Origin: Archaeoglobales archaeon
Lineage (GTDB): Archaea > Halobacteriota > Archaeoglobi > Archaeoglobales > Archaeoglobaceae
Assembly: GCA_003662995.1 (NCBI GenBank)
Contig: QMZC01000013.1
Span: 1-37,077 of the forward strand
Direction: 5' to 3'
Length of the DNA: 37,077 nucleotides
This document shows, in pieces, positions 7,813 to 16,096 of the stretch (position 1 is its first letter; each line of letters begins with the position of its first letter). The translations under genes were made by a program, and so were the position numbers. The notes beneath the pieces were generated by a model. That model did no database searches. It saw nothing but the letters and a program-made list of their open reading frames with translations, and had not been told where the DNA came from.

Positions 7813-8430
7813 ATGGGTATTTTAGAGGATAAAAAGAGAGCGAGAATTTTTTATCGCTACTTTTCGAAAGTTTACGACAAAATTAACCCAATCTTTTATT
7901 CCGACGAGATGCGTAAGACCGTTGTTGATATGGCGGAACTTGATGATAACAGTTTTGTTTTGGAGGTGGGATGCGGGACTGGATTTACTACTGCTGAGAT
8001 TGTCAACAGAGTAGGGGAATGTAACGTCGTTGCTTTGGACCTAACTCCAGAGCAGATGGCTAAAGCCGTTTATAGATTTCCAGATGTCAAATTTGTTAGG
8101 GGTGATGCAGAGAATTTACCCTTCAAAAATGATTGTTTTGATGCTGCCATTTCGGCTGGAAGCATAGAGTATTGGCCAAACCCATTGGAAGGAGTTAAAG
8201 AGATGGTAAGAGTTACTAAAAGCGGTGGTAAAGTTGTAGTTTTAGCACCCAGAAAACCTGATAACTTTGTTGTCAGAAAGTTTGCCGAAAGTATCATGTT
8301 GTTTCCGTCAACTCAACAGTGCGTCTCTTGGTTTTTAAAGGCTGGCTTGGAGGATGTTAATTTTGTTGAAATGGGTCCGTATTTCTTGTGGAGTAAGCTT
8401 GTGGTGATAATTTCGGGGAGGGTTCCATAA
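7813..8430 (+). CDS. SAM-dependent methyltransferase (UbiE/MPBQ-like)
   Basis: 205-residue class I methyltransferase. Seen: LEVGCGTGFTTAEI (motif I, about 50-63), VALDLTPEQM (about 75-84), RGDAENLPFKNDCFDAAIS (about 96-114) and GGKVVVLAPR. The N-terminal RARIFYRYFSKVYDKINPIFY segment resembles quinone-ring methyltransferases of the UbiE/VTE3 type, so a role in menaquinone-type quinone synthesis is plausible for an Archaeoglobales member, but this is inference. The start follows a 10-base palindrome TAACCGGTTA and lacks a Shine-Dalgarno. It could be cotranscribed with rps6e. Confidence 0.8.
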   Translation: MGILEDKKRARIFYRYFSKVYDKINPIFYSDEMRKTVVDMAELDDNSFVLEVGCGTGFTTAEIVNRVGECNVVALDLTPEQMAKAVYRFPDVKFVRGDAENLPFKNDCFDAAISAGSIEYWPNPLEGVKEMVRVTKSGGKVVVLAPRKPDNFVVRKFAESIMLFPSTQQCVSWFLKAGLEDVNFVEMGPYFLWSKLVVIISGRVP

Positions 8431-9036
8431 TCATAGGAGTGCTTTTCCAGTAGGATGTAGTATATGACATCGATACAGTATTCGTTTTGTAAACCATCTT
8501 CAATTGAAGATAATATCGTAATATTACTCTAAAATAGCACTTGAGCTTTTTCATTAAGAAACCAAAAGAAGTCAAAATAAGTGACAAAACGGGAGGAAAT
8601 TACACCGTTCATGGTGTGTTTAATTTGTATTATGTTGCAATAAAATTTGGAAATTAGGCTTACACATTTCCACATACCAAATGAAGAGATATGCTATAAT
8701 TAAAGATTGGGTAGCCAATAGGCGGGCTTATGAAAGGTTTTAATGAATAAATGAATAGGTACGGAATCAAAACCAATTGTTAGAAAAACAAAATTTCCAA
8801 AAAGGGAAAAAGTCTTTTTTATAGCGTAAAGTCTCGTTTACACGACACAAACGCCAAAAGAACTCTCACCCCTTACACGGATTGGGAAGATAGTATCAAC
8901 CGATCCTTGGTAAATACGCAATTTTTTACTTCTTCAAAAATGTAGCCTCGAGTTAATTTGGGATAAGACAATCTTTTTGCATCAGAATTAAGGATAAATT
9001 CAACATTGTTTTAAAACATTACACAGACCAATAAAC
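8431..9036. other. Gene-poor spacer with a probable decayed coding remnant
   Basis: About 600 bases without an intact gene. On the plus strand 8543-8647 reads KKPKEVKISDKTGG then NYTVHGVFNLYYVAIKFG before a stop, and after a shift of frame 8646-8747 reads KLGLHISTYQMKRYAI then KDWVANRRAYERF before TAA. The two pieces join naturally, so a gene with one frameshift or a truncated relic is likely; no family is recognised. The rest (8750-9036) shows no tRNA, repeat array or clear RNA gene. Confidence 0.35.
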
Positions 9037-9906
9037 ATGTTCAAAAATGAATACGAGTCGGCTATAGCAGCAGTTCAATCAATGTTGTTGGAAGTGTCGG
9101 GCAATCCAAAAGCCGGAAATGTGGACAGAGAGCACGACTTTGAAGATTTAAAATATGAACATTTCATCGTTTCATCAGTTTCATCTTTTCCTATTTTTCT
9201 CAATGCCACATTTAAAAGGGATAGCATTGGAAAATTGATACTTGAAGCAGTAAAAACAACATCTGAGTGGCACAAAGCAACGAATGTACATTTTGGGGCA
9301 TTTTTGTTACTCATTCCTTTGCTTACAGTTTGGAATTCCAAAAACATTGTAGAGATGGCTGAAAGAGCCACAGATGAATTAAAGAAAACAACACATCAGG
9401 ATTCAATTGCGATATTCAGAGCATTTAAGCTTTCTTCTGCAAGGGTATTGGATGTGGAAGATTTAAGTTTGGAATCGAATAAAACGGAGGAGTACTTGGC
9501 ATCGAACAACATAAACGTTTATGAATGGATGAAGTTAGCTCCTAAGGAGAATTTAATTGCCAAGGAGCTCATCAATTCGTATAGGATTAGTTTGAAGGGG
9601 TGTGAAATGTTGTTGAATTTTTTTGAGGAATTTAACGATGTTAATGTGGCGGTTGTGTTGTGTTATCACACTTTACTTTCCGAATACTTAGACCCGCTCA
9701 TCATATCCAAAAGCAAGATTGATGTGGCAGAACTGGTTAGAAATGACGCAAAATCCTGTTTGGAAGAGTTTGAAAAAGAGCAAAATGTTCAGGTGTTTAA
9801 AAGACTTGATGAAGAATTGATTCGTAAAAAGTTAAATCCAGGAACGATAGCAGACCTGACAATATCTTCAATCTACTTCGCATTAGCAGAGGGGTGGAGG
9901 TTTTGA
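9037..9906 (+). CDS. CitG/MdcB-family (triphosphoribosyl-dephospho-CoA synthase-like) protein
   Basis: 289 residues. Seen: LLEVSGNPKAGNVDREHDFEDLKYEHF (about 18-43), the archaeal form of the CitG-family signature, a hydrophobic helical core with HFGAFLLLIPLL, and the C-terminal NPGTIADLTISSIYFALAEGWRF. Bacterial CitG makes the prosthetic group of citrate or malonate lyase, but no lyase genes are near, so the true substrate is probably different. It overlaps the DUF447 gene by 13 bases; this pair recurs in organisms that use tetrahydromethanopterin, suggesting a cofactor role (inference). No Shine-Dalgarno is clear before the ATG. Confidence 0.82.
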   Translation: MFKNEYESAIAAVQSMLLEVSGNPKAGNVDREHDFEDLKYEHFIVSSVSSFPIFLNATFKRDSIGKLILEAVKTTSEWHKATNVHFGAFLLLIPLLTVWNSKNIVEMAERATDELKKTTHQDSIAIFRAFKLSSARVLDVEDLSLESNKTEEYLASNNINVYEWMKLAPKENLIAKELINSYRISLKGCEMLLNFFEEFNDVNVAVVLCYHTLLSEYLDPLIISKSKIDVAELVRNDAKSCLEEFEKEQNVQVFKRLDEELIRKKLNPGTIADLTISSIYFALAEGWRF

Positions 9907-10463
9907 GGCTGGCTGATTTTGGGTTTAGTAAAGGGATAAACGAAATTATAGCTGTAACAGTGGGAAAAAAGTTGAATACTGCTCCAATAGGAATAATAGT
10001 TGAGGATGAAAATTCAATTTTTGCTATGGCAAAGCTGTATCCTTCCGAGACTAAGGAAAATGTTAAGGTTAGTGGCAAATTGTGGGCTAATGTTGTCTTA
10101 GACCCAATCGTTTTCACAATTTCCGCATTTGAAGATTTGAGTGATGAGTACTTTATCCCAGGCAAGCCTGCGTTAAAAAATGCAATGGCTTACTGCGAGT
10201 TTGATGTTAAACTTGATAACTCAAAGGCTCATTTAAGATTAGTCAGTGGTGAGGTTCTTGATTGTAGAATAAGAGCGGTTAACAGGGGATTTAACGTTTT
10301 GATAGAGGCTCTGGTTCACGCCACCAGATACAAAATTGTGCGTGGCGAGACTAAAAGAAAACTAAGGGAGATGATTTTATATTATAAAGAAATAGTTGAC
10401 AAATGTGGCAGTGAGAGAGAGAAAGAGGCGTTTGATTTGCTATTGAAGTATGTTGGTTTGTAG
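9894..10463 (+). CDS. DUF447 family protein (FMN-binding split-barrel type)
   Basis: 189 residues, matching the DUF447 family of archaea and methylotrophs: an N-terminal barrel-like region (INEIIAVTVGKKLNTAPIGIIVEDENSIFAM), a middle with AMAYCEFDV, and a C-terminal helical part containing NRGFNVLIEALVHATRY and a KRKLREMILYYKEIV helix. Starts at GTG 9894 or at TTG 9903; both overlap the CitG-like gene, so the two are coupled. Function is unknown experimentally to my knowledge; a flavin-linked step in a C1-carrier cofactor pathway is a reasonable guess. It converges with rrp42. Confidence 0.82.
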   Translation: MEVLRLADFGFSKGINEIIAVTVGKKLNTAPIGIIVEDENSIFAMAKLYPSETKENVKVSGKLWANVVLDPIVFTISAFEDLSDEYFIPGKPALKNAMAYCEFDVKLDNSKAHLRLVSGEVLDCRIRAVNRGFNVLIEALVHATRYKIVRGETKRKLREMILYYKEIVDKCGSEREKEAFDLLLKYVGL

Positions 10464-10501
10464 ATTTGACTGAACAAATTTTGGTAAAAGAATTAAATTG
10501 G

Positions 10502-11281
10502 CTAAATATCCTTTAGACGCTCTCTTATCTTCCTCGCCTTCGAAATACTTACATCAAGAATCTCAAAAAACCTGTCTTCCTTTAACAGATAACTCCCACT
10601 TTTCTGCATTGCCACAACGTTGTCATCCTGGTCAGTTGTAATCGTCAAAAACCTATTTCCAACGCTAACTTCATCCCTGCTTGGGTCAACTAAGAACTTG
10701 TCATCCACTATTAGCGAAGTTACTGACACTGGTAAATCCCTTACAGGCAAAGGATAGTTATCTCCAACCTCAAATCTCTCCGCAGGGACTGTTGTGGTTA
10801 GCAAAGCTGAGATTGCAGCTAAGGATGATGCATCCAATAGATTTCCATCATCATCCAACGCATGGATGTCTATGAAAATTAACCAGACTTTTTCTCCCTC
10901 CTCAATGCACAGTTTGTTCAGATTAACTGCCTCACTTTCCCTAATACCTCTATCAACAACTCTCGCCAATTCAATTGAAAATTCGTCAGGTGGTCCAGCT
11001 TCAAAGGTTGGAGATGCCAATGGGACGAGTTCAGCATTGGTTATAATGATACCTTTATCAGGAGTGTCTGGGAAAGGTTCGCCAACTTGCATCTTTATTC
11101 CCACAATAACCTGTGTATTGCCTAACTTAACCAAAGCAGAGCCTTCAGCCTTTGAAATTATGTTTGTTTGAATCTCAATCTTCCTAAACTCATTGAATTT
11201 TCTACCATCAATCCTTTCGCCCTCTTTCAGCTTGGACAACACGTAATCCTTTTTGATGTCAACCAAAATGTCTTCAACCAT
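10502..11281 (-). CDS. rrp42: Exosome complex component Rrp42
   Basis: Non-catalytic RNase PH-like subunit of the archaeal exosome ring; pairs with Rrp41 in a hexamer that degrades RNA 3' to 5' with phosphate. About 259 residues. Seen: KEGERIDGRKFNEFRKIEI (about 18-36), GSALVKLGNTQVIVG, and the long LDDDGNLLDASSLAAISALL segment about 141-160. The ATG at 11281 is preferred over GTG 11290 because GGAG lies about 10 bases upstream of it and the family starts MxxDI..D. Overlaps the end of rrp41 by 8 bases. Last gene of its operon; the usual rpl37ae neighbour is absent here. Confidence 0.95.
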   Translation of the reverse strand: MVEDILVDIKKDYVLSKLKEGERIDGRKFNEFRKIEIQTNIISKAEGSALVKLGNTQVIVGIKMQVGEPFPDTPDKGIIITNAELVPLASPTFEAGPPDEFSIELARVVDRGIRESEAVNLNKLCIEEGEKVWLIFIDIHALDDDGNLLDASSLAAISALLTTTVPAERFEVGDNYPLPVRDLPVSVTSLIVDDKFLVDPSRDEVSVGNRFLTITTDQDDNVVAMQKSGSYLLKEDRFFEILDVSISKARKIRERLKDI

Positions 11282-12038
11282 TCTCAACACTCTCCGAAAC
11301 GTACTTTTTCATAATCGCCTCCTTTTGAAGTTTGTAAATTTCCATAGCTCCTTTCTTTGCCAATCTAAACGCCTCTTTTAGCTCATCCTTCGTAACCCTG
11401 CCATCCATTTGCAACAAAGCTATTGACTCAATTTTTCTACCTCTGATTAGAAATGCGAAGGGTATGTCAGCCTCGCCATAATTATCTTCCTCTTTCATTG
11501 GGTCTAAAACCATTACACCATCAGCCTTAGCAACAGCAATTGATGTAATCATGCCCTTCATCGGCACACCAGCATCAACCAAAGCGACGCTTGCAGCGTT
11601 TAGACATGCTGTTCTGCTCCCAGCATCAGCCTGCAAAACTTCAACAAATATGTCTATCCCCGATCTGGGAAACAGTTCTTTCATTATAACAGCTTCTAAA
11701 GCCTCCCTACTGACTTTTGATATCTCAACGCTCCTTCTGTCAGGTCCAGGCCTCTTCCTCTCCTCAACGCTAAAAGGTGCCATGTTGTATCTGTATCTTA
11801 TCACAGCCTTGCTTGGATCTTGCAAATGTCTAGGATGTACTTCTCTTGGTCCATAAACAGCGGCAACAACTATGTTTTTTCCCATTTCCAAATAACAAGA
11901 GCCATCCGCCCTCTTCAAAATTCCAGCCTCAATTTTTATGTTTCTAAGCTCATCAAACTTCCTACCATCCAACCTCTTATCTCCAAAGATGAGTTGGATT
12001 TTCTCTTTTTCATTCAATTTTTCATTCAATTCCGACAT
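11274..12038 (-). CDS. rrp41: Exosome complex component Rrp41 (catalytic RNase PH-like subunit)
   Basis: Catalytic subunit of the exosome ring, phosphorolytic 3'-5' RNase and polyadenylating enzyme. 254 residues. Seen: [19 protein letters not shown] (about 21-39), the RNA-binding arginines in [11 protein letters not shown] (about 93-103), the [14 protein letters not shown] phosphate-site segment, and [17 protein letters not shown] (about 185-201) with the active-site acidic residues. AGGAGG lies 8 bases upstream of the ATG. It overlaps rrp4 by 17 bases and rrp42 by 8. Confidence 0.96.
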   Translation of the reverse strand: MSELNEKLNEKEKIQLIFGDKRLDGRKFDELRNIKIEAGILKRADGSCYLEMGKNIVVAAVYGPREVHPRHLQDPSKAVIRYRYNMAPFSVEERKRPGPDRRSVEISKVSREALEAVIMKELFPRSGIDIFVEVLQADAGSRTACLNAASVALVDAGVPMKGMITSIAVAKADGVMVLDPMKEEDNYGEADIPFAFLIRGRKIESIALLQMDGRVTKDELKEAFRLAKKGAMEIYKLQKEAIMKKYVSESVENG

Positions 12039-12693
12039 CTGATTTCCTCCTCTTAATAAATTCAGTAACCCTATCCGTTAAACCATCAGTGTGAGCTTCC
12101 TCCTCAATCACGTAGATAGCCTCTTCACCTATCGAGACTTTCCTTCTATCCCCACTTATCCAGATCAAACCATTCTGCCCAACAATAATTTGTATGCCTA
12201 ACTCAGATTTCAACAACTTAATCATGCTCCCCTTCTTACCAATAACCCTCGGAACACGAGCAGGATTAATAAAAACGATCCTACCAAATCTAATTGGTCT
12301 GCAAACCTTATCTTTCATCGTTAACGTTACTTTCATTTTAGGATCTATGTTCAAAACCTTCGCAATGATTGCGTCACCAATATCAAGTATGTCGTTCGGC
12401 TTTTTGTTGGGCTTAACCTCAGGATTCTCACTTAAAGGCAAAAAGGCTTGGTAGGGAGAATATATATCAACACTCCATCCATTTCCAGAAACTTCCCTAA
12501 CAATACCAACAACCACATCCCCAATTGACGGGATGTATCTACCCTTTAAAGGTATAACTCTAACACTTGTCTCAGTCTTGTCTAACAAACCTAAGATCTT
12601 TGAATAAACCTTACCATTCTCTACATAAGTCCCAAATCCCGCAACTTTTGGATTTGTGGCTATCAAATCACCTGGCAAAACAATCTGCCTCAT
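12022..12693 (-). CDS. rrp4: Exosome complex component Rrp4 (S1/KH cap)
   Basis: RNA-binding cap subunit of the exosome. 223 residues: an N-terminal domain ([31 protein letters not shown]), a central S1 domain (about 60-135, [27 protein letters not shown]), and a KH domain with [15 protein letters not shown] near 149-163. The start at 12693 is chosen because GAGGAGGAT lies just upstream, the family begins with this segment, and ATGA overlaps the SBDS stop. A longer open frame to 12819 would run 42 residues into SBDS in another frame and is rejected. Confidence 0.95.
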   Translation of the reverse strand: MRQIVLPGDLIATNPKVAGFGTYVENGKVYSKILGLLDKTETSVRVIPLKGRYIPSIGDVVVGIVREVSGNGWSVDIYSPYQAFLPLSENPEVKPNKKPNDILDIGDAIIAKVLNIDPKMKVTLTMKDKVCRPIRFGRIVFINPARVPRVIGKKGSMIKLLKSELGIQIIVGQNGLIWISGDRRKVSIGEEAIYVIEEEAHTDGLTDRVTEFIKRRKSDVGIE

Positions 12694-13394
12694 TGTATCC
12701 TCCTCAAAATTTTTGTTAAAGCCTCTCCTTTTGTAATCTTGGCTAATAAATCCATCAACTCTGCCTGCATCCCAGCAGGAATTTTCATCACACAAATCCA
12801 ACTCCCATCTTTCTGCCATTCTTCCTTAATCACATTGCCAAAGGAGTATAAAGCACTAACAGCCTTACCAGCGTATTCTGGTGGAACTTTTATTGCTATT
12901 TCTATCTCCTCAAACCTCAATGGCAGTATTGGTTTTAACGATTTCAGTATGTCCTTTATCTGAGCCTCAACAGACTTGAATATATCAATGTGCACTTTAG
13001 CCTCATCTAAAGCTCTATCAATTCTTGATGGTGGGTGAGGGGCACCAGTTCTGGGATCAACAGCGTTTTTGCTTATAAAATCCACGATCTGCTTTCTCTT
13101 TTGCTCTAGCATCTCCCTTCTCTGCTCCGCTGTTATCTGCACCTCTCCTTCCTCAATAATTCGCCTGACTATCTCCTTTATGTCTTCAGTCCCAAATACT
13201 TTTCTTAATTCCTCCGTTGATGCCCTATCCCCTTTTTTTGAATCTTTGAATACTTCTTCAGCTGCCAACAACTTCTCAAAATCCACTTCCTTGCCTTCTT
13301 TCAAATCTCTGGCTAAGTATGGATCTACAAGTATCTCAAAAGTTTCTCCAGCCTTTTTTAGCTTAGCAATCACAGCCTTATCGAGGGATACCAT
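12690..13394 (-). CDS. Ribosome maturation protein SBDS homolog
   Basis: 234 residues of the Shwachman-Bodian-Diamond family, which in eukaryotes helps release eIF6 from the 60S subunit; an aIF6 gene is also in this window. Seen: N-terminal FYSH-type domain with [37 protein letters not shown], then [38 protein letters not shown] (about 93-125), a well conserved stretch, and the C-terminal ferredoxin-like domain. It sits between psmA and rrp4, the conserved archaeal order. Confidence 0.96.
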   Translation of the reverse strand: MVSLDKAVIAKLKKAGETFEILVDPYLARDLKEGKEVDFEKLLAAEEVFKDSKKGDRASTEELRKVFGTEDIKEIVRRIIEEGEVQITAEQRREMLEQKRKQIVDFISKNAVDPRTGAPHPPSRIDRALDEAKVHIDIFKSVEAQIKDILKSLKPILPLRFEEIEIAIKVPPEYAGKAVSALYSFGNVIKEEWQKDGSWICVMKIPAGMQAELMDLLAKITKGEALTKILRRIQ

Positions 13395-13412
13395 GGTATC
13401 TTTGCTTTTTTA

Positions 13413-14153
13413 CTACTTCTTCAGCTCTTCCCTTATAACCTCATTTGCCTTTTCAACGTAATCCTTTAATTCTTCCTCACCAAACTCTCTGTATTTCTTC
13501 TCATCAACTTTAACGTATCCAACTTCGACCATTTCAGGTGTTAGCTCCCCTTCAATTGCCTTCCCCATAGCAATCATTGACATGATTACAGCATCTTCAA
13601 AGCTAAGATCTTCGTTGTACTTCTCCTCCAAATACTCCATAACAACATTCCTACCTGCTCCAATTGCAGTTGCCTTGTACTCAAGCAAAGCACCACTTGG
13701 GTCTGTTTCGTACAACTTTGGTTTTTCATCAACTCCTGCAATCAGCAATGAGACGCCAAACGGTCTTACACCACCAAATTGTGTGTACTGCTGTTTGTAA
13801 TCGCAGATCTTTCTTGCCAATTCTTTAACGCTTATCGGTTCATCATAAGTCAGTCTGTTTATTTGCGCCTCAATCCTTGCTCTATCAACCAAAATCCTTG
13901 CATCAGCAACCAAGCCAGATGTTGCAACGCATATGTGTTCGTCTATCTTGTAAATTTTTTCGATGGTATCAGCTTCAAGAAGTTTGCTTGCAACCCTCCT
14001 GTCAGCAATTAACACAACGCCTTCTTTCGTTTTTATACCTATGGCTGTTGCTCCCCTCTTTACAGCCTCTCTCGCATATTCAACCTGAAATAACCTTCCA
14101 TCTGGGCTGAACACTGTAATAGCCCTGTCGTATCCCATCTGCGGTAAATGCAT
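13413..14153 (-). CDS. psmA: 20S proteasome alpha subunit
   Basis: 246-residue outer ring subunit of the 20S proteasome. Seen: MGYDRAITVFSPDGRLFQVEYAREAVKRG (about 6-34), the N-terminal gating helix and YDR motif, and GVVLIADRRVASKLL, LVADARILVDRARIEAQ further on. The C-terminus ends in a Lys/Glu-rich helix. Start at M1 or M6 (MGYDRA). Sits 2 bases after pop5. The beta subunit and PAN are not in the window, but an AAA ATPase of the AMA type lies 2.5 kb away. Confidence 0.96.
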   Translation of the reverse strand: MHLPQMGYDRAITVFSPDGRLFQVEYAREAVKRGATAIGIKTKEGVVLIADRRVASKLLEADTIEKIYKIDEHICVATSGLVADARILVDRARIEAQINRLTYDEPISVKELARKICDYKQQYTQFGGVRPFGVSLLIAGVDEKPKLYETDPSGALLEYKATAIGAGRNVVMEYLEEKYNEDLSFEDAVIMSMIAMGKAIEGELTPEMVEVGYVKVDEKKYREFGEEELKDYVEKANEVIREELKK

Positions 14154-14155
14154 AT

Positions 14156-14485
14156 CTACACCTCCAAATACCTTTTACATTTCTTTATCGTACCACTAAC
14201 CCCCAAAGTTAGCGGGATTACCCTTACATCACCAATCCGATTTATCAATGTTAGTGCTACTTTAACCTTATCTATCGCTTCATTGTAACATCTAATTATA
14301 CCCTTTTCTCCATCGAAATGCTCAATCCAAACACCAGTATTTGCACTTCCAAACTCACCAAACGTTTTAATTAAGCTATCTATCACTGCACTAACGATTT
14401 GCCTTTGATCAAACTTCCTTTCAGCGATAATGCGAAAGGCAATATATCTTTTTCTCCTCTTTAATGCTGGAGGTAACCCTTTCAT
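14156..14485 (-). CDS. rnp2: Ribonuclease P protein component 2 (Pop5)
   Basis: 109-residue protein subunit of RNase P, which matures tRNA 5' ends. Seen: MKGLPPALKRRKRYIAFRIIAE at the start, DSLIKTFGEFGSANTGVWIEHFDGEKGIIRC in the middle, and GVSGTIKKCKRYLE at the end. The ATG at 14485 fits the family start, although no Shine-Dalgarno is present; a TATA-like AAATATT lies 20-26 bases upstream, suggesting a leaderless message. The reading frame stays open upstream to 14617, giving 44 extra residues of unfamiliar sequence. Its usual upstream partner rpp30 (rnp3) is not here. Confidence 0.92.
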   Translation of the reverse strand: MKGLPPALKRRKRYIAFRIIAERKFDQRQIVSAVIDSLIKTFGEFGSANTGVWIEHFDGEKGIIRCYNEAIDKVKVALTLINRIGDVRVIPLTLGVSGTIKKCKRYLEV

Positions 14486-14712
14486 CAGGTTTTGTTGATA
14501 GATGAATATTTGATTGTTTTTGTTTATTGAAGACAGAGAAGTGATTGTAATCTTCATAGATGGATAATCGTTTGGTACTTGTTCTGGAGTTTTCGATAAA
14601 GTTACAACTGAAAACATGAGAGTGACCGTTTTTGAAGCGTAAAGTTATTTCAGGATTGTCTACACTTTACTTTTTCGATAGATTTAATAATTCCCAAACC
14701 TAAGCTTTCAGG

Positions 14713-15798
14713 ATGATCGATTCATCTCTAAACTCATGCATTCAATGCGGTACATGTGTGTCAAGTTGCTGCTCAAAAAGTACTTTAAATCTAAGGAGGA
14801 TTTTAGCAAGTTTTGTAGGGAAGAAAGCCTCTATTTGGGAATTTGAACAAATTTGGTACTGTACAACCTGCCATCTCTGCCAAGATAGGTGTCCAAGGGG
14901 TATAGCTTTAACAGATACAATTGTTAGGGCAAGGGAGAAATTAATTGAGAGCGGCAACGTTCCACCAGACGTTAGAGATATGTTGATCAGCATTCAAAAA
15001 CACCGAAATCCGTTTGGAATTTCAAAGTTTAAGAGAGATGAATGGGTAAAAGGTTTGGATGTGCCTACAGTAAAATCAAATCCTGATTTTGATTATCTCT
15101 GGTTTGTTGGATGTGCTCACTCGTTTGATACAAGAAACAAGCAGATTGCAGCTAAAACAGCCCAGCTCTTCAACGAAATGGGATTGAATTACGCAATTTT
15201 AGGAAGGGAGGAGGGATGCTGTGGTAACGACGTGAAGATGGTTGGGGAGGAAGGACTTTTTGAATTGTTGAAACAGGAAAATATGGATATATTCAATAAA
15301 TACGGTGCAAAAAAAATAGTAGTTCTATCTCCCCACTGCTATCACATTTTCAAAAACGAGTACGGTCTGGATGTAAGGCTGGCAATTGAAGTAATCTACG
15401 ATGCCATCATAAATGGAGAACTGAGATTCAAAGCCGGAATTGAGAAAAAAATCACGTTCCACGATCCATGTTATTTGGGCAGATACAACAACATCTATGA
15501 GTTGCCAAGGGAGTTGATAAGGGCAATACCACTAGTGGACTTTGTTGAGATGCAGAGGGTAAAAGAAAGGAGTTTTTGTTGTGGGGGGGGAGGAGGAAAT
15601 ATTGTAAGGGATTATCTTGATGCAAAAAGACCAAATGTAATCAGGGTTCAGGAGGCAAAGAGAACAAATGCCGAGATTTTAGCTGTAGCATGTCCATTCT
15701 GCATGACCATGCTCGAAGATGGTGTAAAAACCTCTGGTGTGGAAATGGAAGTTAAGGACATTATTGAGTTGATTTGGGAGGCTGTTTTTCAAGATTGA
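14713..15798 (+). CDS. Heterodisulfide-reductase-like Fe-S protein (4Fe-4S plus two CCG domains)
   Basis: 361 residues. Seen: two N-terminal 4Fe-4S motifs, CIQCGTCVSSCC (about 9-20) and CTTCHLCQDRCPRG (about 50-63), then two Cys-rich CCG (HdrB/HdrD-type) domains: C(114)AH, GCCGND and SPHCYH, followed by DPCYLGR, FCCGGGGGN and ACPFC. This is the HdrD or HdrC-HdrB fused arrangement, known from membrane-linked heterodisulfide, lactate or glycerol-3-phosphate oxidising complexes. Archaeoglobales carry many paralogues, so the partner cannot be inferred: no HdrE, HdrA, FAD oxidase or QmoC gene is adjacent. Monocistronic in appearance. Confidence 0.88.
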   Translation: MIDSSLNSCIQCGTCVSSCCSKSTLNLRRILASFVGKKASIWEFEQIWYCTTCHLCQDRCPRGIALTDTIVRAREKLIESGNVPPDVRDMLISIQKHRNPFGISKFKRDEWVKGLDVPTVKSNPDFDYLWFVGCAHSFDTRNKQIAAKTAQLFNEMGLNYAILGREEGCCGNDVKMVGEEGLFELLKQENMDIFNKYGAKKIVVLSPHCYHIFKNEYGLDVRLAIEVIYDAIINGELRFKAGIEKKITFHDPCYLGRYNNIYELPRELIRAIPLVDFVEMQRVKERSFCCGGGGGNIVRDYLDAKRPNVIRVQEAKRTNAEILAVACPFCMTMLEDGVKTSGVEMEVKDIIELIWEAVFQD

Positions 15799-15817
15799 GC
15801 ATTGGCTAATTTTAATG

Positions 15818-15839
15818 ATTTTTAGGCAATCCGAAAAAT
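15818..15839. promoter_or_regulatory. Upstream DtxR-type operator-like palindrome
   Basis: ATTTTTAGG at 15818-15826 and CCGAAAAAT at 15831-15839 form arms of an imperfect palindrome with a 4-base centre (one mismatch per arm pair). It ends where the TATA element TTTATATA (15839-15846) begins. Confidence 0.5.
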
Positions 15840-15865
15840 TTATATAGATTTAGGGTAGCCTAAAT
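15839..15865 (+). promoter_or_regulatory. TATA box and downstream DtxR-type operator of feoA-dtxR
   Basis: TTTATATA at 15839-15846 is 23-30 bases before the feoA ATG, as expected for a leaderless transcript. ATTTAGGGTAGCCTAAAT at 15848-15865 has perfect 7-base arms (ATTTAGG / CCTAAAT) and fits the TTAGG-CCTAA core of DtxR/IdeR-family operators. It covers the region between TATA and transcription start. The DtxR-family gene in the same operon is the natural binder, implying metal-dependent self-repression (inference). Confidence 0.65.
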
Positions 15866-15868
15866 CCA

Positions 15869-16096
15869 ATGATGCCACTGGCACTTATGAGGGAGGGTAG
15901 CAAGGGTGTTGTAAAAGAGATCCTTGGAGGCAGAGGAGCATATACAAAGCTTCAGGAGATGGGGATTGTCAAAGGAAAGGAGATCAGGATTTTAAGAAAC
16001 TCTGGTGCATTGCTTGTTGCAGTAAACGGTACAAAGTTCGTTGTAGGCAGGGGATTGGCTATGAAGGTGATGGTCGATGTTGGGCAGGAGAGCTGA
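15869..16096 (+). CDS. feoA: FeoA-domain protein
   Basis: 75-residue SH3-like FeoA domain. Seen: GSKGVVKEILGGRGAYTKLQEMGIVKGKEIRILRNSGALLVAVNGTKFVVGRGLAMKVMV, with the usual Gly-rich turns and the final strand pair. FeoA is a cytosolic accessory of the FeoB ferrous iron transporter. No feoB is in the window. ATG at 15869 or the adjacent ATG at 15872; the leader is absent or at most a few bases. It overlaps the dtxR-type gene by 20 bases. Confidence 0.88.
   Translation: MMPLALMREGSKGVVKEILGGRGAYTKLQEMGIVKGKEIRILRNSGALLVAVNGTKFVVGRGLAMKVMVDVGQES

Noticed and set aside
8357-8587. A 76-codon minus-strand open frame over the end of the methyltransferase
   Set aside because: No ribosome site or recognisable family; it is mostly antisense to the methyltransferase tail and the AT-rich gap.
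12693-12819. Long N-terminal extension of rrp4
   Set aside because: It lies inside SBDS in another frame; the ATG at 12693 has a Shine-Dalgarno and the family start sequence.
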